64,000 nucleotides of DNA from Candidatus Latescibacterota bacterium. Its GTDB lineage: Bacteria; Latescibacterota; UBA2968; UBA8231. The stretch's first letter is position 1. Each line of letters begins with the position of its first letter. The stretch is taken from positions 296,467 to 360,466 of the forward strand of contig JAJEIO010000032.1 of the NCBI GenBank assembly GCA_022827835.1, in the 5' to 3' direction. The position numbers were made by a program, and so were the translations under genes. Shown here piece by piece: positions 1 to 8,611 of this stretch. The notes under the pieces were generated by a model. That model worked only from the letters and a program-made list of their open reading frames with translations. It was not told the origin of the DNA and made no database searches.

Positions 1-2
1 GC

Positions 3-716
3 CTCTGCGACTTTCCGATACTGACCTTCGACACCTACGGAACCCTGATCGACTGGGAGACGGGCATCTGGGATGCGCTGCAACCGCTCTGTTCGCGTCT
101 GGCCGACCCGCCGACTCGCGAGGCAGCCCTCGCCGCCTTCGCGCAGGTGGAATCCGCCTGCCAAGCGGCAAATCCCGATCTGCTCTACGCCGACCTCTTG
201 GCGGCTACCCATCGCACGCTAGCTCAGAATTGGGGCAGCGAACCCGACGAGTCTGAGAGCATACGTTTCGGCCAATCGGTCGGGGATTGGCCGGCCTTTG
301 CCGACGCGGCCGAATCGCTCGCCTATCTGAAGCAGCACCACCGGCTGATCACCCTCACCAATTGCGACCGTGTCAGCTACAGGGGCAGTTCCGCCCGCCT
401 CGGCGATCCTTGGGACGCGATCCTTACCGCTGAGGAGATCGGCTCGTACAAACCGTCGCTGGCTAACTTTGAATTCCTGCTCGCCCGGGTAGCCGCGGAC
501 TTCGGCGGCGATCCTGGAAGCATCCTGCACGTTGCGCAGAGCCTCTTCCACGACCACGTGCCAGCCAAGGCAATCGGACTGACGACGGTGTGGATCGATC
601 GGCGGGCGGGACACAGTGGCGGCGCGACAGCACCGCCACAGGAAGCGGTGGAACCGAATTTCCGTTTCAAAAGCATGGCGGAATTGGTCGTCCAGCACCG
701 CGCCGAACGGGCCTGA
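3..716 (+). CDS. HAD-superfamily hydrolase, haloacid dehalogenase type II-like (5' truncated by window edge)
   Basis: The reading frame is open from base 3, so the gene begins before the window; 237 codons are visible. The HAD motifs appear in order: motif I with the nucleophilic Asp in FDTYGTLIDW near the visible start, motif II as TLTN, the motif III Lys in SYKPS, and a motif IV region HVAQSLFHDHVPA. That last form is typical of the 2-haloacid dehalogenase / phosphatase-like subgroup. The family hydrolyses C-Cl or phosphate ester bonds through an aspartyl intermediate in the cytosol; the substrate here cannot be told. The SDR gene starts about 80 bp downstream in the same direction and may be co-transcribed. 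Confidence 0.85.
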   Translation, partial: LCDFPILTFDTYGTLIDWETGIWDALQPLCSRLADPPTREAALAAFAQVESACQAANPDLLYADLLAATHRTLAQNWGSEPDESESIRFGQSVGDWPAFADAAESLAYLKQHHRLITLTNCDRVSYRGSSARLGDPWDAILTAEEIGSYKPSLANFEFLLARVAADFGGDPGSILHVAQSLFHDHVPAKAIGLTTVWIDRRAGHSGGATAPPQEAVEPNFRFKSMAELVVQHRAERA

Positions 717-795
717 ATTCGCTCAGCGGCGTGTGGACGCCAGCGGTATGCGCCGCTAATTTCTTGGGAATCCTTTTGTCGGAGATCAAACCCCC

Positions 796-1557
796 ATGAG
801 CACACCGCTCCACGGTCGCATCGCCTTAGTAACCGGCGCGGCTGGCGGCATTGGCCAAGCGATATGCCGCTCTTTGGCCGCCGAAGGCGCGACGGTCGCC
901 CTGCATTACCACACGCAGAAGGAAGCGGCCCACGCGCTCTCCGCCGAACTGGGCGGGGCTGCCTTTGAAGCCGATATAACTGAGGCGGATGCCGCCCAGT
1001 CGCTGGTTGAGCGCGTGGTTGGAGAATTGGGTGGGTTGGATATTTTGGTCAATAACGCTGGCATCACTATCGGCGGGCAGTTCGTGGCCGATATGGCGTT
1101 GGCAGACTGGCACCGAGTGCTCGATGTCAACCTCAATAGCGTCCTCTACATGTGCAAGGCCGCTCTGCCACGGATGCGTGAGCGAGGCGGCGGATCAGTC
1201 ATCAACATTGCCTCGAATGTGGTCAACACGCTGCCGGGCGGTGCGGCCGCGTATGCGACCACCAAGGCGGGGGTTGTGGCCTTGACGAAGGTGCTATCGA
1301 AAGAAGAAGCCGAGCACGGCATCCGCGTCAATGTGGTGTCGCCGGGGATCATCGACGCGGGGATGGGGAGTGGGGCGCTGGCGCGGCGGACGCCAGAGGT
1401 GCGGGCGCAATTTCTCAACAGCATTCCCATGCGTCGAGCCGGTGGTCCCGAAGAGGTGGCTGCGGTCGTGGTCTTTCTGGTGTCGCCAGCGGCTAGCTAC
1501 GTAACGGGGCAGCACATAAGCGTCAACGGCGGCGACCGCACCGAGTCCTACCAATAG
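796..1557 (+). CDS. Short-chain dehydrogenase/reductase, FabG-like
   Basis: A 253-residue classical SDR. The NAD(P)-binding TGAAGGIG lies at residues 13-20, NNAG at 86-89, and the catalytic Ser140, Tyr153 and Lys157 are all present (YATTK). The closing VTGQHISVNGGDR matches 3-oxoacyl-ACP reductase-like members, but such enzymes act on many ketones and sugars, so FabG function is not shown. The start is supported by GGAG about ten bases upstream. It follows the HAD hydrolase on the same strand; no other fatty-acid genes are nearby, which argues for a catabolic or accessory reductase. Confidence 0.88.
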   Translation: MSTPLHGRIALVTGAAGGIGQAICRSLAAEGATVALHYHTQKEAAHALSAELGGAAFEADITEADAAQSLVERVVGELGGLDILVNNAGITIGGQFVADMALADWHRVLDVNLNSVLYMCKAALPRMRERGGGSVINIASNVVNTLPGGAAAYATTKAGVVALTKVLSKEEAEHGIRVNVVSPGIIDAGMGSGALARRTPEVRAQFLNSIPMRRAGGPEEVAAVVVFLVSPAASYVTGQHISVNGGDRTESYQ

Positions 1558-1578
1558 GGTTAGACACCCAGCCTAACA

Positions 1579-1601
1579 GCCTATATATTAGGAAGATAGG
1601 C
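1579..1601. promoter_or_regulatory. AT-rich inverted repeat in front of the murG-mraY pair
   Basis: GCCTAT (1579-1584) and ATAGGC (1596-1601) form an inverted repeat around an AT-rich core that contains TATATT, in the 110-bp gap between the SDR stop and the murG start. It could be an operator or the -10 region of the murG promoter. No good -35 element or terminator T-tract was found, so the role is open. Confidence 0.3.
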
Positions 1602-1666
1602 CCTTCTGGAATACAGGCGGGGATCGCTTCTACTGGTCTAAACGGCCTTACTTTAACTAAAAATTA

Positions 1667-3682
1667 ATGAAGTACTTGCTCACTGGTGGCGGCACAGGTG
1701 GCCACGTGTATCCGGCCTTGGCCATTGCCAACGAAATTCGGCAGACGCGAGCAGACGCTGAATTCCTCTACGTGGGCCATCGAGACAGGCTGGATGCTTG
1801 GGTCGTGCCCGATCAGGGATACCGCATCCGCTTTGTGCGAGCCCGTTCCTTCCCGCGCACTCGCTCCCTTGTGCCCCTGCTGCGATTTGCCATCTCGCTC
1901 GCGATCGGGGTCATCCAAGGGGCGCTCATCCTCTTGCGCTACCGGCCGCAAATTATCATCAGTACGGGCGGTTTCGTCAGCGCGCCGGTGCTCTTCGCGC
2001 ACGGTGTGCTGGTCAAGGTCGGCCTTTCTCGCGCCCGTGTCTTTATCTACGAGCCGAATGCCTATCCCGGGCTTTTGAACCAAGTTACTGGACGGCTAGC
2101 GCAGCGAATCGGGGTGGCGTTTGAGCAGGCGGGTCGCTGGTTTGACGCGGAGAAAGTGGCCGTGGTCGGCTATCCGGTGCGCCGCTCTTTTCTGCACCTC
2201 AATCGAACGGCCGCGCGGGAAAAATTGGGCATTGACCAAGGCCGCAAGGTCGTACTCGCCTTTGGTGGGTCGGGTGGTGCTAGGGCCATCAATGAGGCCG
2301 TGCTCGAAGCCTTGCCCCACTGGCAAGCGGCCGGGCTGGTGGTCATCCACGTCACAGGTCGCTACAAGGGGTCGGATTACGACGCCGTGGCGGATACTGA
2401 GGCCGCTTTAACTGAGATGGGGATAGAGGGCGAAGGCGACTGGTATCGACGCCTTGATTACGCGGATGAGATCGCTGATCTGATCGCGGTAGCAGATCTG
2501 GTCATTTGCCGGTCGGGCGCAGGAACCCTCACCGAGATGGCAGTTAGTGGGACCCCCACGCTGATTGTGCCGCTGCCGACATCGGCCGAAGACCATCAGG
2601 CGCTGAACGCGCGGGAGATGGAGCGGATAGGGGCTGCTCAGGTACTCTATCAGGAAGCGTTTTGGGACAATGCCTGCATCCACAGCGGACTGGATGGCGA
2701 GAAGTTGGCGCAGCAGGTGCTGGCGTTGTGCGCCGACGAGGAGCGGTTGCAGGCCATGAGCGCGGCCGCCAAGACCATGCCCAAAACCAACAGCCTCGAA
2801 CTGATTACGGCTGAGTTGGACAGCCTCATCGCAGGGCAGGAGCCGCCACCGTTGCGATTGGAGTCGTCCCCGGTCAAAAAAAGCGGCTTGCCGACTGAAC
2901 CCAACGCCTTGCTGCGCTGGGTGCAAGCACGGGTCAAAGAGGTAGGTGGCGTGGCGGCAATGGAGCGCGGTGAACTGGCCTATCTGCGCTATCAAGCCGA
3001 TCGCCTGCTCACGTCTGAGGGTTGGTGTGAAATCCCGCTGGGGCGGCGCAATGTGGGCATCAAGCTCGTTGCGGTCTTAGACTACCAAGAGCGGCTGCCC
3101 TTGCTGCTGCACATTCTCACCGACCGCACCCCGACCGGGTGGATGCACCGTCTTTGCGGCGGCGACTTTCGCCACGGAGGCATTATACGCCGCAATGTCG
3201 TCGAACACGGCCTGCGCGGCTTGGGAGCGACCGACGCTCAGACCCGGGCCGCGCTGCTGAACGCGTTAGGGGCAGATCCCTACTTTGAGGTGCGGGCGTG
3301 GGCGGCGCGGGCCCTCGGCGAGTTGTTTGCCGTTGATGGTGATATCGAAAGCTCGCTCTTTGCAGCCCTTGACGATAGTGCGCCAGAAGTAATCGTCCAA
3401 GCCCTGAGTGCCCTCGGGAAAATAAGTCGCAATCCCGACCTGCTAGCGCGGCTGCGTCGCTTTTATCTGCACTCGAACTGGCAGATTCGCGAACAGGTCG
3501 TGCTGGTGTTGATCGAATTTTTGCAGCGCGGCGTTTTGGAGCCTACTCAATTGGAGCGCGATCTCGACCAAGTTTTGATTTCGATGCCTTATTTCAAGCC
3601 GGAGTTTCCCCTCGGTACGCACCTGCGCCAATTGGCCGATCTCGTGCGCGCCGACCAGCCCCTAGCCGCTTCGCAGCGATGA
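1667..3682 (+). CDS. murG: MurG-type UDP-GlcNAc:lipid I GlcNAc transferase with C-terminal HEAT-repeat extension
   Basis: 671 residues, nearly twice the usual 350-380 of MurG. Residues 1 to about 390 are a recognisable MurG: GGGTGGHVYPALA (7-19), STGGFVSAPV, GGSGGARAIN and the donor-binding region CRSGAGTLTEMAVSG followed by DHQALNA. MurG adds GlcNAc to lipid I at the inner face of the membrane to form lipid II. After a Pro-rich linker, residues about 410-671 form an alpha-helical domain with HEAT-like units (for example AALLNALGADPYFEVRAWAA and VIVQALSALGKISR). It overlaps mraY by four bases (ATGA), so the two are translationally coupled. No clear Shine-Dalgarno precedes the ATG. The extension may be a scaffold; its function is unknown. 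Confidence 0.88.
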   Translation: MKYLLTGGGTGGHVYPALAIANEIRQTRADAEFLYVGHRDRLDAWVVPDQGYRIRFVRARSFPRTRSLVPLLRFAISLAIGVIQGALILLRYRPQIIISTGGFVSAPVLFAHGVLVKVGLSRARVFIYEPNAYPGLLNQVTGRLAQRIGVAFEQAGRWFDAEKVAVVGYPVRRSFLHLNRTAAREKLGIDQGRKVVLAFGGSGGARAINEAVLEALPHWQAAGLVVIHVTGRYKGSDYDAVADTEAALTEMGIEGEGDWYRRLDYADEIADLIAVADLVICRSGAGTLTEMAVSGTPTLIVPLPTSAEDHQALNAREMERIGAAQVLYQEAFWDNACIHSGLDGEKLAQQVLALCADEERLQAMSAAAKTMPKTNSLELITAELDSLIAGQEPPPLRLESSPVKKSGLPTEPNALLRWVQARVKEVGGVAAMERGELAYLRYQADRLLTSEGWCEIPLGRRNVGIKLVAVLDYQERLPLLLHILTDRTPTGWMHRLCGGDFRHGGIIRRNVVEHGLRGLGATDAQTRAALLNALGADPYFEVRAWAARALGELFAVDGDIESSLFAALDDSAPEVIVQALSALGKISRNPDLLARLRRFYLHSNWQIREQVVLVLIEFLQRGVLEPTQLERDLDQVLISMPYFKPEFPLGTHLRQLADLVRADQPLAASQR

Positions 3683-4785
3683 TCTATTACCTCGGAATTT
3701 ACCTGCAAGATGCTGTCGAGACCTTGTCGTTTTTGCGCTTGGTCGATTCGATCATCTTTCGCGCGCTCTGCGGCGCGATCACCTCGTTGATCTTCACCAT
3801 TCTCTGCGGGGGGCGGGTCATCCTCTACTTCTACGGTCGCGGGCACCGCGATATGCCCCGCGACTATCTCAATTTTGAAGCGGCTAGCAACCAAGCCAAA
3901 ACCTACGGTGGTGGCCTAATCGTCGCCGCGATCTTGATCAGCGTCGGCTTGTGGTGTAAGCTGCACAGCCTCTTCGTGCTGTTCTGCGTGGGTGCGATTG
4001 TCTGGTTTGCCGCGCTTGGCTGGATTGACGACTTCCTCAAGGTGCGCTATCGCTCTAGCGACCGCGGGCTGTCCGAGAAGGCCAAGTTGGCGCTGCAAGT
4101 AGCCTTTGGGATGGCGTTTGGCACCGCGTACGTCACGCAAGCTCTCCCAGCCGAGTCGGCGGGTTTGGCGACCCAGCTTTATCTGCCCTTTTTCAAAAAT
4201 CCGGTGCTCGATCTTTCGTGGGGCTATGTGCCTTTTATCGCCTTTACGGTGACGGCCATTTCCAACTCGGTCAATCTCGCCGACGGGATTGACGGCTTGG
4301 CTATTGTGCCGACTGCTTTTGTCATGGCCGTCTTCGGGGTGTTCGCTTACGTGTCCAGCCACGCTGAGATCGCGGAGTTTCTGATCTTTCCCTTTATGCC
4401 GGGCGTGGGGGAAGTCGCCATAATCTGCTCCATCGTCTTTGGGGCCTGCCTCGGCTTTTTGTGGTTCAATTCCTATCCGGCCAACGTCATCATGGGCGAT
4501 ACCGGATCCATGGCGCTAGGCGGCTTGTTGGGCACGGTCGCCGTCTTGGTCAAACAGGAGTTCCTCTTCCTAATCGTCGGGGGAATCTTCGTCGGCGAGA
4601 CCTTGTCGGTGGTGATACAGGAAAAGATCGGCATCCGGTGGTTGGGGCGGCGCTTTTTCACCCGCTCGCCAATTCACCACCACTTCCAACAGCGCGGCTT
4701 GGCCGACACCAAGATCGTCATTCGCTTCTGGATCGTGGCTGGCATTTTGGCACTGTGCGGCTTGGCGACACTCAAGATCCGCTAG
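3679..4785 (+). CDS. mraY: Phospho-N-acetylmuramoyl-pentapeptide-transferase
   Basis: 368 residues, multi-spanning. MraY transfers phospho-MurNAc-pentapeptide from UDP to undecaprenyl phosphate, giving lipid I, the substrate of the preceding MurG. Hallmarks are present: the Asp-Asp pair at 117-118 (WIDDFLK), SVNLADGIDGLA, FNSYPANVIMGDTGS and the C-terminal SPIHHHFQQRG histidine loop. The N-terminus is divergent and the usual TPTMGG segment reads KTYGGG. The gene starts inside the murG stop. The other dcw-cluster genes (murC-F, ftsW) are absent here, so the pair stands outside a complete division/cell-wall cluster. The 3' end overlaps the convergent gene by four bases. Confidence 0.93.
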   Translation: MIYYLGIYLQDAVETLSFLRLVDSIIFRALCGAITSLIFTILCGGRVILYFYGRGHRDMPRDYLNFEAASNQAKTYGGGLIVAAILISVGLWCKLHSLFVLFCVGAIVWFAALGWIDDFLKVRYRSSDRGLSEKAKLALQVAFGMAFGTAYVTQALPAESAGLATQLYLPFFKNPVLDLSWGYVPFIAFTVTAISNSVNLADGIDGLAIVPTAFVMAVFGVFAYVSSHAEIAEFLIFPFMPGVGEVAIICSIVFGACLGFLWFNSYPANVIMGDTGSMALGGLLGTVAVLVKQEFLFLIVGGIFVGETLSVVIQEKIGIRWLGRRFFTRSPIHHHFQQRGLADTKIVIRFWIVAGILALCGLATLKIR

Positions 4786-5255
4786 CTTGCTAAGAGGCCG
4801 TAGGTGCAGAGGAGGACGATGACCGCGCCTAGCAGAAAAGCCACGGAGGTAGGAAGCGGCACGGGCTGGCGGTGGCACTCGCGCTGATAGTGGCCGTATT
4901 CAGCCGCCAAGATGCTGTAGCTGGAAACGAGCGCGGCGATGAGGCCCGCGATGAAGCAGGTAATGACTACAGGATCGGTCGAGAACGCACGGGCGATGCT
5001 AGCGGCATAGGCACCAATGTTGAGCAGCAGGCGGCGCGTCTTTGTCAGCAAGCCGTAGAGTACGAGCCCCACGCAGAACGAGCCGACGACCAGCGCCGCG
5101 AAGATCGACAGCCAGTCGCGCGCGCCAGAGAGCGCTAAGAGGCCCGTGCCAATGAGCAGGTGGAGCCATATCCCGACATAAGCGTAGAAGAAGGACGCGC
5201 GTCTAAACGGCGCGTGCCCCATTAGATAGTGGGCAAAGGTAATGGACTTGGGCAT
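4782..5255 (-). CDS. Small integral membrane protein of unknown function
   Basis: 157 residues with about four hydrophobic segments (around residues 26-44, 48-70, 90-115 and 133-155). No recognised family motif. It is convergent with mraY (four-base overlap) and divergent from recG, so it is probably a single-gene unit. Its reading frame is long for the space, has membrane-protein composition and no better competing frame, which supports it as a real gene. I do not recognise the family and assign no function. Confidence 0.6.
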   Translation of the reverse strand: MPKSITFAHYLMGHAPFRRASFFYAYVGIWLHLLIGTGLLALSGARDWLSIFAALVVGSFCVGLVLYGLLTKTRRLLLNIGAYAASIARAFSTDPVVITCFIAGLIAALVSSYSILAAEYGHYQRECHRQPVPLPTSVAFLLGAVIVLLCTYGLLAS

Positions 5256-5262
5256 GGCAATA

Positions 5263-5283
5263 TGCGGCCAAAGATAGGCCGCA
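5263..5283. repeat. GC-rich inverted repeat in a divergent promoter region
   Basis: TGCGGCC (5263-5269) and GGCCGCA (5277-5283) pair perfectly around a seven-base loop. The hairpin sits in the 56-bp gap between the start codons of the membrane protein (minus) and recG (plus). With no T-tract after it on either strand it is unlikely to be a terminator; an operator or 5'-leader hairpin is possible. Confidence 0.35.
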
Positions 5284-5311
5284 GCCCGGTCGCGTCAACG
5301 CATGGCCAATC

Positions 5312-7315
5312 ATGGAAATTCTGTCCATCCCCATTGAAAAAGTCAAAGGCGTAGGGGCCAAACGCGCGTCTGCGCTCAAAGATGCAGAGATTCTGACGCT
5401 GGGCGATTTATTGTACTACCTGCCGCGCCGCTACCTCGACCGCTCACAGATTTTGCCCATGGCCCGGGCACCAATCGGCCAAGAGGTGACCCTCATCGGC
5501 CAAGTGCGCCAGACGCGCTTCATTCCTGGGCCGCGGCCTCGCTTTGTGATGGTGGTCGCCGACGAGACCGACGATATCACCTGCACCTTTTTTCAGGGGG
5601 GGCGCTACTTGCAGCGCAACTTTGCCGTCGGCGACGAGTTGGCCATAAGCGGCAAGATCGATCTGTTCCAAGGGCGGCGGCAGATGGTGCATCCCGAATA
5701 CGAATTCCTACTTGGGGAGGAGCGGCTTCACACGGGCGTGGTCGTGCCGCTCTATACGACCAGTGCCGATATGAAGGAACGCGGCCTGCGCAGCCGGGGG
5801 TTCCGCCGCTTGATAAGCGAGGCACTGGATACCTTTGCCGAGCGGATCGAAGACGATCTGCCCGCGGCCTTGCGGCAGCGCTTGGGCCTTGCAGAGTTGG
5901 GCATTAGTCTGCGCCAAGTGCATTTTCCCGTCAGTCTCGCCGAAGCGGAGCGCGCACGCCAGCGCTTGGCCTTTGGCGAGCTTTTTGCCTTCCAACTGCG
6001 CTTGGCGCGGCGGCGCAAAAAAAACCGCGAGCAGGCCGACGGCATTGCCTTCGCGCCCAGCGAAAAACTGGTGCCCGCCCTGTGGGATTCGCTGCCGTTT
6101 GCCCCGACGCGCGCCCAACTCCGAGTCGTCGCCGAAATCGCCGCGCAGATGCAGCGCCCCCAAGTTATGAATCGCCTCGTCCAAGGCGACGTCGGCTCGG
6201 GCAAGACCTTGGTGGGCCTGTGCGCGATGCTGACAGCCGTGGAGAACGGCTATCAAGCGGCGATGATGGCCCCGACCGAGATCCTCGCCGAGCAACACTT
6301 TTTCAACATCCAAGCCCTTGTCGAGCCTCTCGGCCTGACGGTGGTATTCCTCAAGGGTGCCCAGCGCAAGACACTTCGGCAGGAGCTGTTGACGGCCATT
6401 GAAAGCGGCGCGGCCCACATTGCGGTGGGCACTCACGCGTTGATTCAGGAGCAGGTGCAATTTGCCCGCTTGGGGCTGGCGGTCATCGACGAGCAGCACC
6501 GCTTTGGGGTCGTGCAGCGCGGCGCGCTCTACAAGAAGGGCGCAAAGCCCGATTTGCTGGTGATGACGGCCACGCCTATTCCGCGCACCCTAGCTCTGAC
6601 TCTGTACGGCGAGTTGGACGTGTCGGTCATTGACGAGTTGCCCCCCGGGCGCAAACCGATCCGCACGGCCCTGCGCGGCGAGGACCGCCGCGAGGCGATC
6701 TTTGAGTTTGCCGGCGATCAGGTGCGCCAAGGGCGGCAAGTGTACGTGGTGTACCCACTGATCGAAGAGTCGGAAAAGATGGATTACAAATCCGCGGTCG
6801 AAGCCTACGACGAGTTGCGCTACGGCCCGTTGGCCGAGTTCACCGTGGCCTTGTTGCACGGACGCATGGCAGCCGAAGAAAAGGCCGCGGTCATGGAGAA
6901 TTTTAAGCAAAACCGGGTCCAGGTCTTGGTCTGCACCACGGTCGTCGAGGTCGGGGTGGATGTGCCCAATTCCACGGTGATGATTATCGAACACGCCGAG
7001 CGCTTCGGCTTGGCGCAATTGCACCAGTTGCGCGGCCGCGTGGGGCGCGGTGGGGAGCAGTCGTTTTGCATTCTCATTAGCTACGCTCACGCTGGGGCCG
7101 AGTTGGCGGATTCACGCGAGCGGCTCCAGACCATGGAGCGCACCCAAGACGGCTTTGAGATCGCGGAAAAGGATTTGCAACTGCGCGGCCCCGGCGAGTT
7201 CTTCGGCGTGCGCCAAGCCGGGATGCCCATATTTAAGGCGGCGGATTTGGTCGCCGACGGAGACTTGCTGCAAAGCGCGCGCGAAGAAGCCATGCGGATT
7301 GTAGCCAACGAATAG
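5312..7315 (+). CDS. recG: ATP-dependent DNA helicase RecG
   Basis: 667 residues, close to the usual RecG length. The N-terminal wedge/OB domain (about 1-170) begins with a helix-hairpin-helix-like VKGVGAKRASAL. The helicase core follows with Walker A GDVGSGKT at 292-299, the DEQH box in VIDEQHRFGVVQR, MTATPIPRTLAL (motif III) and C-terminal motifs including VEVGVDVPNSTVM and QLRGRVGRG. The family drives fork regression and branch migration of Holliday junctions during replication restart. It is transcribed alone; the neighbouring genes are unrelated. The start at 5312 gives a complete N-terminal wedge domain. Confidence 0.95.
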   Translation: MEILSIPIEKVKGVGAKRASALKDAEILTLGDLLYYLPRRYLDRSQILPMARAPIGQEVTLIGQVRQTRFIPGPRPRFVMVVADETDDITCTFFQGGRYLQRNFAVGDELAISGKIDLFQGRRQMVHPEYEFLLGEERLHTGVVVPLYTTSADMKERGLRSRGFRRLISEALDTFAERIEDDLPAALRQRLGLAELGISLRQVHFPVSLAEAERARQRLAFGELFAFQLRLARRRKKNREQADGIAFAPSEKLVPALWDSLPFAPTRAQLRVVAEIAAQMQRPQVMNRLVQGDVGSGKTLVGLCAMLTAVENGYQAAMMAPTEILAEQHFFNIQALVEPLGLTVVFLKGAQRKTLRQELLTAIESGAAHIAVGTHALIQEQVQFARLGLAVIDEQHRFGVVQRGALYKKGAKPDLLVMTATPIPRTLALTLYGELDVSVIDELPPGRKPIRTALRGEDRREAIFEFAGDQVRQGRQVYVVYPLIEESEKMDYKSAVEAYDELRYGPLAEFTVALLHGRMAAEEKAAVMENFKQNRVQVLVCTTVVEVGVDVPNSTVMIIEHAERFGLAQLHQLRGRVGRGGEQSFCILISYAHAGAELADSRERLQTMERTQDGFEIAEKDLQLRGPGEFFGVRQAGMPIFKAADLVADGDLLQSAREEAMRIVANE

Positions 7316-7329
7316 GATATGCTATAGTA

Positions 7330-7360
7330 ATCCGCAGATAGACGCAGATGGACGCAGAAC
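7330..7360. repeat. CGCAGAT-type short tandem repeat between recG and the aminotransferase
   Basis: Three closely related units, CCGCAGATA, ACGCAGATG and ACGCAGAAC, follow each other at about ten-base spacing in the gap downstream of recG. Short repeats built from CGCAGAT are found in intergenic DNA of many unrelated environmental bacteria; that is from memory and was not searched. It is outside any gene and no hairpin is evident. Confidence 0.45.
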
Positions 7361-7415
7361 GGTATTGCCAAGACAAGCCGTCGCTCGAATCGTTCAACTC
7401 ATTCAGGATAGCCAT

Positions 7416-8546
7416 ATGAAAAGCGAAAGTCTCATTCCGCCCGCGGATTTTGTCGGGCTCGACGCGGTAACCCATCTCTGTACGGGGGGCGAAGCTCCTT
7501 GGCTAAAAGGGCAGGATGCGATCTACGCGGAGTTTACCAAGGACAAAAGCGCTGGCGACCGCGGTCGGCGCGCCATCTATGCTCGCGGCGAGCGCTGCCG
7601 CCAGCGCATGGGACAGTTGTGGGGCGTTCCAGATGAGCGGATCGCCTTTACGCCGTCAGCGGCTGAAGGCATGGCTTGGTTAGCGCGGGGTTTGGACTGG
7701 CGGCCGGGCGACAACGTGGTCACCACCAACTTGGAATTTCCCTCGGTGGCGTACAATTGGCGCAACGTGTGCCGGCAAGGGGTCGAACTGCGGCTGGTGC
7801 CGCATTGCGACTGGTTGGTGCGGGAGGAAGATTTGTTGGCCGCGGTCGATGAGCGCACTCGGGTCTTGGCCGTGAGTCAAGTCAGCTTCTACACAGGGCA
7901 AAACCTCGATGTCGAACAGTTAGCGGACGGGCTTGCCGGAAGCGATGTGCTCTTGGCGGTCGATGCGACTCACGCTGCGGGCGCGGTTGCCGTACCAGCC
8001 GCGTGTACTGACTTGTGCGTTAGTTCGTGCTACAAGTGGCTGTTGGCGACGCACGGGGTCGCGCCGTGTTATCTGAGCCATCGGGCCGAGGCGCAAGTGC
8101 GCTCTACGGCCTTTGGCTGGCGCAACTTGGCGGTGTGGCCGGCCCAAGGGGCTGTGCGCGCACCGGATGCCGACGAAAAGCCGATGCCCGATAAGATGGA
8201 GCCGGGCAATCCAGCCATGGTGGCGGTGCTCTACCTCGACTACGCCTTGGGACGGCTATTGGACGTGGGGATTGAGCGGATAGAGGAGCACAACCGCGAC
8301 TTGTCGGAACAAATCAGCTCCGGGCTGGCGCGTCTCGGGCGGCAGGTTATTTCGCCGAGTGCGCGGTCGCAGCGGTCGGGCAATACCTGTTTTGCAGACG
8401 ACGACGCGCACGGGTTGTGTGAGGCTCTCGCTGATCGGGGAGTGTTGGTGTGGGGGGAATACGGGCGGGTGCGGGTCTCCGGGCATTTGTATAACAGTAG
8501 TGAGGATGTGGAGCAGTTTCTAGCGGTTCTCGCCAAATTGGTATAG
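7416..8546 (+). CDS. Class V (cysteine desulfurase-like) PLP-dependent aminotransferase family protein
   Basis: 376 residues from the ATG at 7416, chosen over an upstream ATG at 7365 because it has AGGA at a fitting distance and removes an untypical 17-residue extension. Fold-type I features are present: GDNVVTTNLEFPSVAYNW in the N-terminal half, the cofactor Asp in LLAVDATHAAGAV, and the probable Schiff-base Lys in SSCYKWLLATHG. This subgroup includes selenocysteine-lyase/isopenicillin-epimerase-like enzymes. There is no iron-sulfur or NAD gene nearby, so the substrate is unknown. It probably forms a single-gene unit. Confidence 0.82.
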   Translation: MKSESLIPPADFVGLDAVTHLCTGGEAPWLKGQDAIYAEFTKDKSAGDRGRRAIYARGERCRQRMGQLWGVPDERIAFTPSAAEGMAWLARGLDWRPGDNVVTTNLEFPSVAYNWRNVCRQGVELRLVPHCDWLVREEDLLAAVDERTRVLAVSQVSFYTGQNLDVEQLADGLAGSDVLLAVDATHAAGAVAVPAACTDLCVSSCYKWLLATHGVAPCYLSHRAEAQVRSTAFGWRNLAVWPAQGAVRAPDADEKPMPDKMEPGNPAMVAVLYLDYALGRLLDVGIERIEEHNRDLSEQISSGLARLGRQVISPSARSQRSGNTCFADDDAHGLCEALADRGVLVWGEYGRVRVSGHLYNSSEDVEQFLAVLAKLV

Positions 8547-8611
8547 GTATAATAGTGAGGTGAAGACGAGACACCTAGGCCGCTAAGAAGGTAAAAAGGA
8601 AAACAAAACAG

